Notes: generated by a model from the letters alone, not told the origin. A stretch of DNA of 64,000 bases from Chitinophaga sancti (GCF_034087045.1 NZ_CP139247.1:1426001-1490000); one strand, 5' to 3'; counted from the first letter of the stretch, positions 47,070 through 54,922 are shown. Made by a program: numbers and translations.

Positions 47070-47748
47070 CAGATGGTAATTTTATAGACTTCCAGTCAAT
47101 CGGTTGTTCCGGTAGTCTGAATTTGAGATAGCGGATAGTTCTGCCGTTCTCCAGGTGCATTTTTTCGTAATACGTCTGAATCTGTAAAAGGGCAGGTACT
47201 TCACCTAAAGCATAAATATCGGGAATGTCTTCTATTAAAGTACATCCACTATGTTCGATCACTTCCTGGGTAAAGGCATACAGCTCCGGGGAGTCCGTTT
47301 TCAGATTGATGGTGCCACCTGGCGCCAGGAGTGGTTGATATAATTGTAAAAACTTAGGATGGGTCAGTCTTTTCTTTGATTTGGACTGACGAAGAAATGG
47401 ATCCGGGAAGGTGATCCAGATTTCACTGATTTCTCCCGGTACGAAATAATTGTTGAGCTTATCGATCTGTGTACGGAGGAAGGCGGCGTTATCTATATTC
47501 TCATCAATTCCGGTCTTAGCACCTCTCCATATGCGGTTACCTTTCAGGTCTACGCCCAGGAAGTTCCTTTCAGGGAAGCGTCTGGCGAGCCCAATAGTAT
47601 AATCTCCCTTGCCACAGGCAAGTTCCAGTGTCAGGGGATTGGTATTCTTATAGAATGACTGCCATTGGCCCGGCATGCCTTCCGGATAGATCAGTACATT
47701 CGGGAATGTCTCAATTTCGGCGAAACGTTGTAATTTTTTTTGTCCCAT
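47041..47748 (-). CDS. trmB: tRNA (guanine-N7)-methyltransferase
   Basis: A 235-aa SAM-dependent enzyme that makes m7G46 in the tRNA variable loop. The start at 47748 gives MGQKKLQRFAEIETFPNV, as in homologues, and the longer frame to 47946 runs into the tRNA-like RNA gene. Motifs are LELACGKGDYTIGLA (SAM binding), FLGVDLKGNRIWRGAK, WITFPDPFLRQSKSKKRLTH with the catalytic Asp region, and INLKTDSPELYAF. It is the first gene of the trmB-DUF5522 unit. The terminator of the tRNA-like gene lies just upstream. Confidence 0.94.
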   Translation of the reverse strand: MGQKKLQRFAEIETFPNVLIYPEGMPGQWQSFYKNTNPLTLELACGKGDYTIGLARRFPERNFLGVDLKGNRIWRGAKTGIDENIDNAAFLRTQIDKLNNYFVPGEISEIWITFPDPFLRQSKSKKRLTHPKFLQLYQPLLAPGGTINLKTDSPELYAFTQEVIEHSGCTLIEDIPDIYALGEVPALLQIQTYYEKMHLENGRTIRYLKFRLPEQPIDWKSIKLPSDAAPAEGGN

Positions 47749-47851
47749 TTGGGTGCAAAAATAATAGATTAACTGTATCTGCCTTCGGCAGAAGATATAA
47801 AAAGGAGCAGAAAGGTCTACGGCTGGCTCTAAAAGGGGAACGAAAGGGCCT

Positions 47852-47890
47852 AAAAACAAAAAAGCTGTCCCGCGTGAACGGAACAGCTTT
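47852..47890 (-). terminator. Terminator of the tRNA-like RNA gene
   Basis: On the minus strand AAGCTGTTCC pairs with GGGACAGCTT (10 bp, one G-U) around an 8-base loop, followed by TTTTGTTTTT. It begins about 10 bases past the tRNA-like 3' end. Confidence 0.85.
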
Positions 47891-47899
47891 AAACCAAGG

Positions 47900-48042
47900 C
47901 TGTAGGGGGAGGGCTCGAACCTCCACTGGGCAGTTAGCCGCAGCACAAATAAGATTAGTGGTCAACCCATTATGCTGTGTTTATCCTGGACTCCCAACCC
48001 CCGAGACAAGAGGGCATGTCTGCCAAATTTCATCACCCCACA
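47900..48042 (-). ncRNA. tRNA-like RNA with a giant (~73-nt) variable region
   Basis: Read on the minus strand. The acceptor stem is TGTGGGG (48042-48036) with CCCTACA (47907-47901), 7 bp with one G-U, then T8-G9. The D-arm is ATG / CAT with a 12-base loop containing GG. Then come G26 and the anticodon stem CCCTC / GGGGG around loop TTGTCTC (anticodon position GTC, U at 37). The variable region (47997-47925) closes with TGGGAGT / ACT-G-CCCA and holds an inner CAGCA / TGCTG arm. The T-arm GGAGG / CCTCC has the canonical loop TTCGAGC. G is at 73, and CCA is not encoded. The D-arm resembles tRNA-Leu. The anticodon and variable region fit no standard tRNA, so a non-translational or specialised tRNA mimic is likely. 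Confidence 0.65.
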
Positions 48043-48127
48043 ATATTTAAGAACTTCTCACTCTCTTTTTTCAATTCCGGCCCCCGTTTATTTGACGTCG
48101 GCGTTGTTTTGAATGATTATTATGATG

Positions 48128-48159
48128 CAAATCTAAAGACATAACGGTTTTCTTGCAAA
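48128..48159 (-). promoter_or_regulatory. Promoter of the tRNA-like RNA gene
   Basis: On the minus strand TTTG (48159-48156), 20 bases, then TAGATTTG (48135-48128) followed by C. This is an almost ideal Bacteroidota promoter (TTTG-N19-TAnnTTTG). Transcription would start near 48121, giving a precursor of about 260 bases. Confidence 0.6.
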
Positions 48160-48175
48160 TTTTTTAAGAAAAATT

Positions 48176-48205
48176 TTTGAAAATTCGATATTTTTCAAAT
48201 ATTTG
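48176..48205 (+). promoter_or_regulatory. Candidate Lrp/AsnC operator
   Basis: TTTGAAAA (48176-48183) and TTTTCAAA (48192-48199) form an 8-bp inverted repeat with an 8-base spacer. The overlapping CAAATATTTG (48196-48205) is a second palindrome. The AT-rich inverted form fits Lrp-family sites, 40-70 bases before the regulator's own start codon. Confidence 0.4.
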
Positions 48206-48242
48206 CATGTAATTTTAATGCATTCAAAAACAAATTGTAAAA

Positions 48243-48710
48243 ATGAGCCACAATTTGAATATTGACAAACTCGATTTGCAGATCATCAGTGAAATGATGC
48301 ATAATGCAGAAATCTCCTACGCTGACCTCGGAAAGAAGCTTTTCGTTTCCGGTGGCACGATCCACGTTAGAATGAAGAAGCTACAAGAACTGGGTATCGT
48401 TAAAGGTACAAAATTACACGTAGATTTAAAAATGATCGGCTACGACGTAATTGCTTTTATCGGTATTTACCTTGAAAAAAGCTCCATGTACGACACTGTG
48501 GCTAAGGAATTGCGTAAGATACCTGAAATGGTACGCTTGAACTATACAACTGGTAGCTATAGCATGTTTGCAGAGATAATCTGTAAAGACATTACACAAC
48601 TTCGCCGCATACTTCACGATGAATTACAGAAGATCAAAGGCATTGAACGCACCGAAACATTAATTTCTCTGGAAGAAAGCTTTTATAGAACGATCAACGT
48701 TGTGGAATAG
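48243..48710 (+). CDS. Lrp/AsnC family transcriptional regulator
   Basis: A 155-aa protein. The N-terminal winged helix-turn-helix reads IDKLDLQIISEMMHNAEISY, then ADLGKKLFVSGGTIHVRMKK. A C-terminal RAM (AsnC_trans_reg) ligand-binding domain follows, with TTGSYSMFAEIICKDITQLR and ERTETLISLEES. These proteins form octameric rings and sense amino acids or other small ligands. Its own promoter region has AT-rich palindromes, so autoregulation is likely. Adjacent candidates for control are the tryptophan dioxygenase downstream and the divergent tRNA-like RNA. Confidence 0.92.
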   Translation: MSHNLNIDKLDLQIISEMMHNAEISYADLGKKLFVSGGTIHVRMKKLQELGIVKGTKLHVDLKMIGYDVIAFIGIYLEKSSMYDTVAKELRKIPEMVRLNYTTGSYSMFAEIICKDITQLRRILHDELQKIKGIERTETLISLEESFYRTINVVE

Positions 48711-48789
48711 GCAAGCCCCATGATATTTTCCCCTTCCCGTCAGCTGTAAAAGGCAGGGGAGGGGACTTCTAAATTCATATTCATACTTT

Positions 48790-49710
48790 ATGGTTACAAC
48801 AGAAATTACTGACAAGATCAAGCGTCTTGAAGAGAAGTATGCTGCTATGGGCCAGGACCTGTCTTCCTATCTGGATGGGCTGCTCTATGCAGATTACCTC
48901 ACCTATTGGGATTATATCCAGCTCGACGTTCTACTTAACCTTCAGCATCCCCGTACCCCCATTCCGGATGAGAACATCTTTATCATTTATCACCAGATCA
49001 CTGAATTGTATTTCAAACTCGCGCTCCAGGCTATTGAGCAAATCAGCTTTGCACCAACGCTCACTGTAGCAGTTTTTCAGACACAACTCAAAAGGATCAA
49101 CAATTACTTTCGTAACCTGATCAACTCTTTTGAGATCATGGTAGATGGTATGGACAAAGATCAGTTCCTGCAGTTCCGAATGGCCCTGTTACCGGCTTCC
49201 GGTTTCCAGAGTGGCCAATTCAGAAAAATTGAAATCTGCTCCACAAACCTGGTCAACCTGGTCTATCAACCACAGCGCGCGGACCTAAAAGAGACTGAGC
49301 TGGATCAGGTACTGGAAAAGATCTACTGGCGAAGTGGGGCTACTGAATTGTCTACAGGTAAGAAAACTCTTACTCTCCGGCAGTTTGAGTTGAAGTACAT
49401 GAACGAGTTCCTGCAACTGGCCACTCGTTACAAGGATAATAACATACAGGCGCAGTATCGCCGGTTGTCTCCGCAAGACCAGCAGGAGCTCATACCGCTG
49501 TTGAAGGAGTATGATACGAATATCAATGTACGCTGGCCACTCATGCACTATAAATCAGCTGTTCGCTATCTGAACCGCAAGCCGGAAGATATAGCTGCTA
49601 CTGGTGGAACCAACTGGCAGAAATACCTGCCTCCCCGCAATAAACGTATTGTTTTCTTCCCGGAATTATGGACAGAAGAAGAAATGGACAACTGGGGAAA
49701 GGAATTATAA
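48790..49710 (+). CDS. Tryptophan 2,3-dioxygenase family protein
   Basis: A 306-aa haem enzyme that opens the tryptophan indole ring to N-formylkynurenine. Family features are YADYLTYWDYIQLDVLLNLQ, the distal-site FIIYHQITELYFKLALQ (the HQxxELxFK core of TDO), FRNLINSFEIMVDGM, and MALLPASGFQSGQFRKIE. The C-terminal region, ATGGTNWQKYLPP, corresponds to the GTGGT-like active-site loop, and LMHYKSAVRYL supplies the likely proximal His. It belongs to the diverged Bacteroidota branch. It sits 79 bases after the Lrp/AsnC regulator, which may control it. No kynureninase gene is in the window. Confidence 0.85.
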   Translation: MVTTEITDKIKRLEEKYAAMGQDLSSYLDGLLYADYLTYWDYIQLDVLLNLQHPRTPIPDENIFIIYHQITELYFKLALQAIEQISFAPTLTVAVFQTQLKRINNYFRNLINSFEIMVDGMDKDQFLQFRMALLPASGFQSGQFRKIEICSTNLVNLVYQPQRADLKETELDQVLEKIYWRSGATELSTGKKTLTLRQFELKYMNEFLQLATRYKDNNIQAQYRRLSPQDQQELIPLLKEYDTNINVRWPLMHYKSAVRYLNRKPEDIAATGGTNWQKYLPPRNKRIVFFPELWTEEEMDNWGKEL

Positions 49711-49715
49711 AAATA

Positions 49716-49745
49716 GGCCGCAGCTTTAAATTGCGGCTTTTTTTT
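49716..49745 (+). terminator. Terminator after the tryptophan dioxygenase gene
   Basis: GCCGCA / TGCGGC followed by eight T. Confidence 0.75.
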
Positions 49746-49976
49746 ATCGTGCGAGATAACAGCCATCCACCTACCTGATCATAAGATCCTGTCATGAATG
49801 ATGCGGCGGGGCTACCCAGGAATAGCACCAGTTCCGCAACTTCTTCAGGTTGACCTAACCGGCCTATAGGGTGTAAAGCTGCCAGCTGATCGATTGCTTC
49901 CTACACCACGATTGCTTCGCCTAATGCCTGATCCTGCGCCTGTTACCAGCGCAACTTTGCTGTTCGGTGCTCCCAT
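49745..49976 (-). pseudogene. SDR oxidoreductase pseudogene with internal deletion
   Basis: From an ATG at 49976 the minus strand reads MGAPNSKVALVTGAGSGI, a normal SDR N-terminus. After a one-base shift it continues GEAIVV and a stop. In the shifted frame EAIDQLAALHPIGRLGQPEE, then VAELVLFLGSPAASFMTG and SYDQVGGWLLSR follow, which is a normal SDR C-terminus. About 150 central residues, including the catalytic Tyr-x3-Lys, are missing. The gene is therefore dead by deletion plus frameshift. Confidence 0.85.
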
Positions 49977-50330
49977 AAAATAGAATTTTTGAAGAATGCA
50001 TGTTGTAACAATAAATTTAAGGCCCGGAAGTTGAAGTAATATTAAAGTTGGAAAAGATTTAACATAGGTATCAGCAGGGCCCGGTGGTTCTATACAAAAC
50101 GTTAAACTAATTCTCCACGAAACTCTCAGCTATCGTACAATTAAACTATTTTTCATAAGTTTGCATAGAACGGTTTGCTTTCACATGAAAAAAGCCATCC
50201 CGGCTTTAGCCAGAGCCCAGGGTACAAAAATTAAAAATGTTCTCCTTTAGCACTTTTGCATTTGTGAATGCGCAAAGCACAAAACTTACCTTTCAAGCAA
50301 GACTACATTAGTATTTTTTTAAATTGTGAT
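49977..50330. other. Intergenic region before DUF4290-murA
   Basis: No gene seen. TAAGTTTG followed by C (50156-50163) fits a -7 element, but no TTG lies 19-20 bases before it. GCATT-TGTG-AATGC forms a small hairpin near 50250-50265. The sequence is AT-rich, as expected for promoter DNA. Confidence 0.4.
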
Positions 50331-51053
50331 ATGGAATACAATACCACCCGTAACCATTTGATTATGAAGGAGTATGGACGGAACATCCAAAAGATGATCG
50401 AGTACGTCCTGAATATACAAGACCCAGATCACCGCCAGGCCAATGCAATGGCGCTTATCGAGCTTATGGGCACGCTCAACCCCCACCTCCGCAATGTTGA
50501 AGACTTCCGGCATAAGTTATGGGATCACCTGTTTCTCATCTCCGACTTCAGATTAGATGTAGAATCACCTTACCCCATTCCTACACGCGAAACCCTGAAA
50601 GCTAGACCAGAAAGACTGCCTTACCCTAAAAAGTATCCCCGCAATCGTCACTTTGGTAAAAATCTGGAGATGGTCATTGATAAGGCCATCGCCGAAGACA
50701 ATCAGGAAAAGAAGGATGGGTTTACACAATGTATCGGTAACTACATGAAACTGGCCTATAGCAACTGGCATAAGGAAAGTGTGCATGACGATGCTATCAA
50801 AGCGGAGCTCACCGGTATCACTAACGGTCAGCTGGAATTTCACCCAGGTTTCAATACAGCGGCACATGCGAGTGCTGTAATTGCTGCAACAAGTCCGAAC
50901 TTTAATACCAATGCTGAATTTGTTCGTACTTCCAGCAATAATGCTGGTGGTAGTAACAAGAAACGCAATTTCCAGCAGCAGAATAACTTCAAAGGCGGAA
51001 AAACTAAAAACAACAACAATAAGAACCAAAAATATAAAAACAGGAACAAGTGA
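50331..51053 (+). CDS. DUF4290 family protein
   Basis: A 240-aa protein. I used the ATG at 50331 because MEYNTTRNHLIMKEYGRNIQ is the family N-terminus. The frame is open back to 50268. A conserved helical domain fills residues 1-180 (QANAMALIELMGTLNPHLRN, VESPYPIPTRETL). The C-terminal 60 residues are Asn/Lys/Gln-rich and disordered (NNFKGGKTKNNNNKNQKYKN), perhaps binding nucleic acid. It overlaps murA by 4 bases (GTGA), a pairing conserved in Bacteroidota, so a cell-wall connection is suspected but unproven. Confidence 0.82.
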   Translation: MEYNTTRNHLIMKEYGRNIQKMIEYVLNIQDPDHRQANAMALIELMGTLNPHLRNVEDFRHKLWDHLFLISDFRLDVESPYPIPTRETLKARPERLPYPKKYPRNRHFGKNLEMVIDKAIAEDNQEKKDGFTQCIGNYMKLAYSNWHKESVHDDAIKAELTGITNGQLEFHPGFNTAAHASAVIAATSPNFNTNAEFVRTSSNNAGGSNKKRNFQQQNNFKGGKTKNNNNKNQKYKNRNK

Positions 51054-52363
51054 GTAGTGCTTTTGAAGTAAGAGGAGGCAACCGTCTTAAAGGGGAAATT
51101 GTGCCCCAGGGTGCCAAAAATGAAGCTTTACAGATTGTCAGTGCTGTTTTACTAACTCCCGAAAAGGTGACCATCAGCAATATTCCGGATATCCTGGATG
51201 TAAACCTGCTGATAGAGTTGTTGGGTGATATGGGGGTGAAAATTAACAGGATTAGCCGTGACACCTGCGAATTTCAGGCTGATCAGATCAACCTTCCTTA
51301 TCTGGAAAGTGCAGAATTCAAAAAGAAATCAGGACGACTGAGAGGTTCTGTCATGATAGCTGGCCCATTACTCGCCCGCTTTGGCAAAGCCTACATCCCT
51401 AAACCCGGAGGTGATAAAATAGGTCGCCGCCGTCTCGATACCCACATTATTGGGTTCGAAAAGCTGGGTGCCCAGTTCGTATATGATAATGATGATAATT
51501 ACTTCAGGCTTGAAGCTGGCGATGGTGGCCTGAAAGGTACATACATGCTGCTGGACGAGCCTTCGGTAACAGGTACAGCCAATATCGTAATGGCGGCTGT
51601 GATGGCAAATGGTACAACCACCATCTATAATGCTGCCTGCGAACCTTATCTGCAACAGCTGTCAAAAATGCTGAACAGCATGGGTGCTAAGATCAGTGGA
51701 GTAGGGTCTAACCTCCTTACCATCGAAGGGGTCACTTCTCTCAAAGGCTGCAGCCATCGTATGCTGCCTGATATGATTGAGATCGGTTCCTTCATTGGTC
51801 TGGCTGCAATGACACAAAGCGAAATCACGATCAAAGGTGCCGGTGTGCAGCACCTGGGTATAATTCCTGAAAAGTTCCGTCAACTGGGTATTCAGCTGGA
51901 GATCCAGGGCGATGATATCTATATTCCCGCACAGGACAAATATGAAATCCAGACTTTCCTGGATGGATCTATCCTCACTATCTCTGACCACCCATGGCCA
52001 GGCTTTACGCCAGACCTGCTGAGTATTGTACTCGTGGTTGCCACACAGGCATCAGGTAGTGTAATGATCCATCAGAAGATGTTTGAAAGCCGTTTGTTCT
52101 TTGTGGACAAACTGATCGATATGGGTGCCCAGATCGTACTTTGTGATCCTCACCGTGCAGTGGTGATAGGCCTGGGCCGTCAGCATAAACTGAGAGGTAT
52201 TACTATGTCATCACCTGATATCAGGGCGGGTGTATCTCTGCTTATAGCTGCATTAAGTGCAGAAGGTAAGAGTACCATCCAGAATATTGAGCAGATCGAT
52301 CGCGGATATCAGTACATCGATGAGCGCCTGCGTAAGCTGGGGGCAGATATCAAGAGAGTATAA
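51050..52363 (+). CDS. murA: UDP-N-acetylglucosamine 1-carboxyvinyltransferase
   Basis: A 437-aa enzyme that transfers enolpyruvate from PEP to UDP-GlcNAc, the first committed step of peptidoglycan synthesis. The start is GTG, coupled to DUF4290. Visible features are the PQGAKNEALQIVSAVLLTPE N-terminus (Lys-Asn substrate site), GSVMIAGPLLARFG, and the active-site loop PKPGGDKIGRRRLDTH. In this loop Asp replaces the Cys (E. coli Cys115) that fosfomycin alkylates. The C-terminal part has LEIQGDDIYIPA, then DIRAGVSLLIAAL. The Cys-to-Asp change keeps activity and gives intrinsic fosfomycin resistance in other bacteria. Confidence 0.95.
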   Translation: MSSAFEVRGGNRLKGEIVPQGAKNEALQIVSAVLLTPEKVTISNIPDILDVNLLIELLGDMGVKINRISRDTCEFQADQINLPYLESAEFKKKSGRLRGSVMIAGPLLARFGKAYIPKPGGDKIGRRRLDTHIIGFEKLGAQFVYDNDDNYFRLEAGDGGLKGTYMLLDEPSVTGTANIVMAAVMANGTTTIYNAACEPYLQQLSKMLNSMGAKISGVGSNLLTIEGVTSLKGCSHRMLPDMIEIGSFIGLAAMTQSEITIKGAGVQHLGIIPEKFRQLGIQLEIQGDDIYIPAQDKYEIQTFLDGSILTISDHPWPGFTPDLLSIVLVVATQASGSVMIHQKMFESRLFFVDKLIDMGAQIVLCDPHRAVVIGLGRQHKLRGITMSSPDIRAGVSLLIAALSAEGKSTIQNIEQIDRGYQYIDERLRKLGADIKRV

Positions 52364-52390
52364 GTACAATTAGCTGTACGCAGAATATTT

Positions 52391-52442
52391 ATAAGCCATA
52401 AGCTTCAAGAGACGAACTCCTGCTGCTTATGGCTTAATTTTA
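52391..52442 (+). terminator. Terminator after murA
   Basis: TAAGCCATAAGC / GCTTATGGCTTA (12 bp) with a 21-base loop and a short T-rich tail. Confidence 0.7.
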
Positions 52443-52458
52443 ATCAGGAAACTATATT

Positions 52459-53022
52459 ATGGCTAATAAGATCATTATTATCACCGCCCCTTCCGGAGCA
52501 GGAAAAACCACCATCGTTAAGCAACTGTTATCAGAGATGCCGCAGCTGGCATTTTCCATTTCTGCAACTACACGTAAAGCGAGAGAGCAGGAAGTGAATG
52601 GAAAGGATTATTATTTCCTGACCCAGGAAGATTTTCATGATAAGATAGAGGAACATGCATTTGCCGAGTATGAAATGGTGTATGCCGGTAAGTATTATGG
52701 TACATTGAAGTCAGAGCTGGAACGCATCTGGCACAATGGGCAGACGCCAATGGTAGACATTGATGTTAAGGGTGCACTGAGTATCAAGGAGCATTATCAG
52801 GAAGCTGCGTTGACTATCTTTATTCAACCCCCTACACTCGATGCCCTCAGGGTTCGTCTGAGTGAGCGGGGTACAGAAACCCAGGCTTCGCTGGAAGAAC
52901 GATTGGGGAAAGCCCGCTATGAGCTTTCTTTCTCGCATCAGTTTGATGAAATTGTGATCAATGATAAATTACCAGTCGCTTATGCAGAAGTAAAAGCGCT
53001 GGTAGAGGCCTTTTTAAAATAA
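52459..53022 (+). CDS. gmk: Guanylate kinase
   Basis: A 187-aa enzyme that phosphorylates GMP to GDP. The P-loop TAPSGAGKTTIVKQLL comes at residues ~8-23. The GMP-binding segment follows (ISATTRKAREQEVNGKDYYF, with Ser/Arg/Tyr contacts), then EYEMVYAGKYYGT and the DIDVKGALSIKE Walker B region. Length and motif order are normal. It starts 16 bases after the murA terminator and is followed by a GC-rich hairpin. Confidence 0.95.
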   Translation: MANKIIIITAPSGAGKTTIVKQLLSEMPQLAFSISATTRKAREQEVNGKDYYFLTQEDFHDKIEEHAFAEYEMVYAGKYYGTLKSELERIWHNGQTPMVDIDVKGALSIKEHYQEAALTIFIQPPTLDALRVRLSERGTETQASLEERLGKARYELSFSHQFDEIVINDKLPVAYAEVKALVEAFLK

Positions 53023-53033
53023 TTGTATCGTAG

Positions 53034-53055
53034 GGGGCCGCAAGGCCCCTTTCCC
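53034..53055 (+). terminator. Terminator after gmk
   Basis: GGGGCC-GCAA-GGCCCC followed by only three T. The GCAA tetraloop stem is stable, but the tail is short. Confidence 0.6.
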
Positions 53056-53105
53056 AAATTATCTGCACACTATTTGCAGTCAGGAATTCTTTATTTTTGT
53101 TACAT

Positions 53106-54374
53106 ATGGATACTTATACACTCCCAATACTGGCATTCCTGGTATTGCTGGCAGGTTTCTTCGCCGGGCTGGAAACAGCTTTCGCCAATGTGAACAAACT
53201 TAGCATTGAGCTCAAGAAGAAACAAGGCCGCGCTACCGGAAAGATCCTTGCCAGTTTTAATGATAACCCCTCGCGTTTTCTGGCTACCAGCCTGCTGGGC
53301 CTTACGATTACGATCGTTATCTATGGCATTCTGTTCGCCGGATTCTTTCAGCCCCTTTGGAACAAAGTACTCTCCCCACAGGAAAGTACCAGCTATCAGC
53401 CCCTGTTATTGTTAATGGAATTGCTGCTGGCGACCCTGATATTACTTACATTCGGTTTCTTCCTGCCCCGTGCTATATTCCGCTCCCGGCCTGAAGGACT
53501 GCTCAGTTTCTTTGCCCTGCCTATATCAGTGATTTCAAAACCACTGTTTGTAGTAGGTAGTCTGCTCGTATCAGTATCTGAATGGATACTGAAATATCTT
53601 TTTAACGTCAGGATTATAGAAACCGCTACCTCTTTCCCACGTGTGGATGTGGAGCATTTTATACGCCAGTCGCAACAGCATGTGACCGAAAACCAGGAGC
53701 TGAATACTGAGTTGTTCGAAAATGCCCTATCCCTTGCACATGTCAAGATCCGTGGTTGTCTCATTCCCCGCAAGGAAATAGAGGCCCTGGAGATAAATAG
53801 TCCTATTGCACAGGCACAGCGCAAGTTTATGGACACCAAGCTGTCTAAGGTCATCATTTACGAAAACACCATCGATAATATACTCGGTTATATTCACCAG
53901 CTGGATATGTTCAAAGGCCCTACTGATATTCAGGCCATTCTGCACCCTATCTTGGCTGTACCTGAGACGATGAGTGCCATCGACCTGTTGGGCAAGTTCA
54001 ATAAAGAGCGTAAAAGCATTGCCTGGGTAGTAGATGAATTTGGTGGTACCGCTGGTATTGTAACCATCGAAGATGTACTCGAGGAAATATTCGGGGAAAT
54101 CAAGGACGAACACGATGAGGAAGAGTTTGTAGACAAGCAGATCGCAGAAAAAGAATATATTTTCTCCGGTCGTCTGGAACTCGATTATCTCAATGAAAAA
54201 TATGGATTTGATTTTCCTGAAGATGAAAGTGAGACCCTGTCAGGTTATATCATTAATCATCACGAGACTATTCCTCGTCAAAAAGAACGCATTATTATCA
54301 ATGATTATGAGTTCGAAATAATTAATGTGACTGAGACACGCATCGAAATGATTAAGATGAAAGTACTCGGATAA
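53106..54374 (+). CDS. CNNM/HlyC-CorC family transporter-like protein
   Basis: A 422-aa membrane protein. The N-terminal CNNM (DUF21) domain has about four hydrophobic segments (residues 1-170), with GFFAGLETAFANVNKLSIEL and the TSLLGLTITIVIYG helix. A pair of CBS domains follows (~205-330), with IPRKEIEALEINSPIAQAQ and WVVDEFGGTAGIVTIEDVLE (the VDEFGGxxGxVTxED signature). A C-terminal CorC_HlyC domain ends it. Homologues export Mg2+ or Co2+; the haemolysin name is historical. The start at 53106 (MDTYTLPIL) is preferred over a TTG at 53097. Confidence 0.88.
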   Translation: MDTYTLPILAFLVLLAGFFAGLETAFANVNKLSIELKKKQGRATGKILASFNDNPSRFLATSLLGLTITIVIYGILFAGFFQPLWNKVLSPQESTSYQPLLLLMELLLATLILLTFGFFLPRAIFRSRPEGLLSFFALPISVISKPLFVVGSLLVSVSEWILKYLFNVRIIETATSFPRVDVEHFIRQSQQHVTENQELNTELFENALSLAHVKIRGCLIPRKEIEALEINSPIAQAQRKFMDTKLSKVIIYENTIDNILGYIHQLDMFKGPTDIQAILHPILAVPETMSAIDLLGKFNKERKSIAWVVDEFGGTAGIVTIEDVLEEIFGEIKDEHDEEEFVDKQIAEKEYIFSGRLELDYLNEKYGFDFPEDESETLSGYIINHHETIPRQKERIIINDYEFEIINVTETRIEMIKMKVLG

Positions 54375-54683
54375 GTATAGAGATCATGTACTTATCCACA
54401 TCTGGATAAAATGACGGCTTTTTTTGAAAAAAACTTCACTTTTAGTTGCTTATTTGTCAGGTATTTAGGAGAACTTACTAGTTTTTTATAAAAGAAAAGA
54501 AATCAGGTATTGATATTGTGATATTTTTTTTAATATATTTGCATAGTCATTAAGCATCTGACCTGCTAAAACGATTTAAAAAAAGTAGTAGGGAATTAAC
54601 ACGAATTTTATACATTTGCTACAGATGATGTAACACAATGATTTGATTTTTGTTAAAAGGATGTAAAAAAAATTGTTACAACA
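54375..54683. other. AT-rich intergenic DNA after the CNNM gene
   Basis: No ORF of note. It contains two -7-like motifs, TATATTTG (54534-54541) and TACATTTG (54611-54618), each followed by C but neither with a TTG at the right distance. AT content is high. Nothing else is recognisable. Confidence 0.4.
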
Positions 54684-54714
54684 TTGATAATAACATAATT
54701 CTTTACTATTTTTG
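54684..54714 (+). promoter_or_regulatory. Bacteroidota-type promoter in the CNNM-tatC interval
   Basis: TTG (54684-54686), 20 bases, then TATTTTTG (54707-54714), a full match to TAnnTTTG. Transcription would start near 54721, ahead of the small ORF or RNA described next. Confidence 0.5.
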
Positions 54715-54781
54715 TAATAGAAATTTAAAAGTGACCAGAAACACGGACTATTTTGAAAGCTTGCCATCAATCGAATAGGAA

Positions 54782-54922
54782 GTGACACTGGAAACTAAAG
54801 ACATTCTCGAATTCAACTTTTTTGGGGTTAACAAACAATGGATGAAAGGCCGGCTCTTGATTCTTCTCGGGCTGGCTCTCTTTTTTTTAAGTAGTCTTCC
54901 TCTTGTACTGCTAAATCGTTAA
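54782..54922 (+). CDS. Candidate 46-aa single-pass membrane protein
   Basis: A GTG-started frame encodes MTLETKDILEFNFFGVNKQW, then MKGR and a 20-residue Leu-rich helix ending PLVLLNR. A soluble acidic start, two basic residues and one membrane helix make a coherent small protein. An internal ATG at 54842 would give just the helix. It lies 60 bases past a good promoter. Against it, GCCGGC / GCTGGC then T8 inside the ORF (54849-54888) looks like a terminator, so the transcript may instead be a ~170-base RNA. Confidence 0.4.
   Translation: MTLETKDILEFNFFGVNKQWMKGRLLILLGLALFFLSSLPLVLLNR
54849..54888 (+). terminator. Possible terminator or coding T-run
   Basis: GCCGGC (54849-54854) pairs with GCTGGC (54871-54876) with one G-U, a 16-base loop, and TCTC then T8. 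It overlaps the candidate small membrane protein, and only one interpretation may be right. Confidence 0.35.

Noticed and set aside
47749..47946. N-terminal extension of trmB by 66 residues
   Set aside because: It runs through the tRNA-like gene's terminator and 3' end and has no similarity to TrmB. The ATG at 47748 matches the family start.
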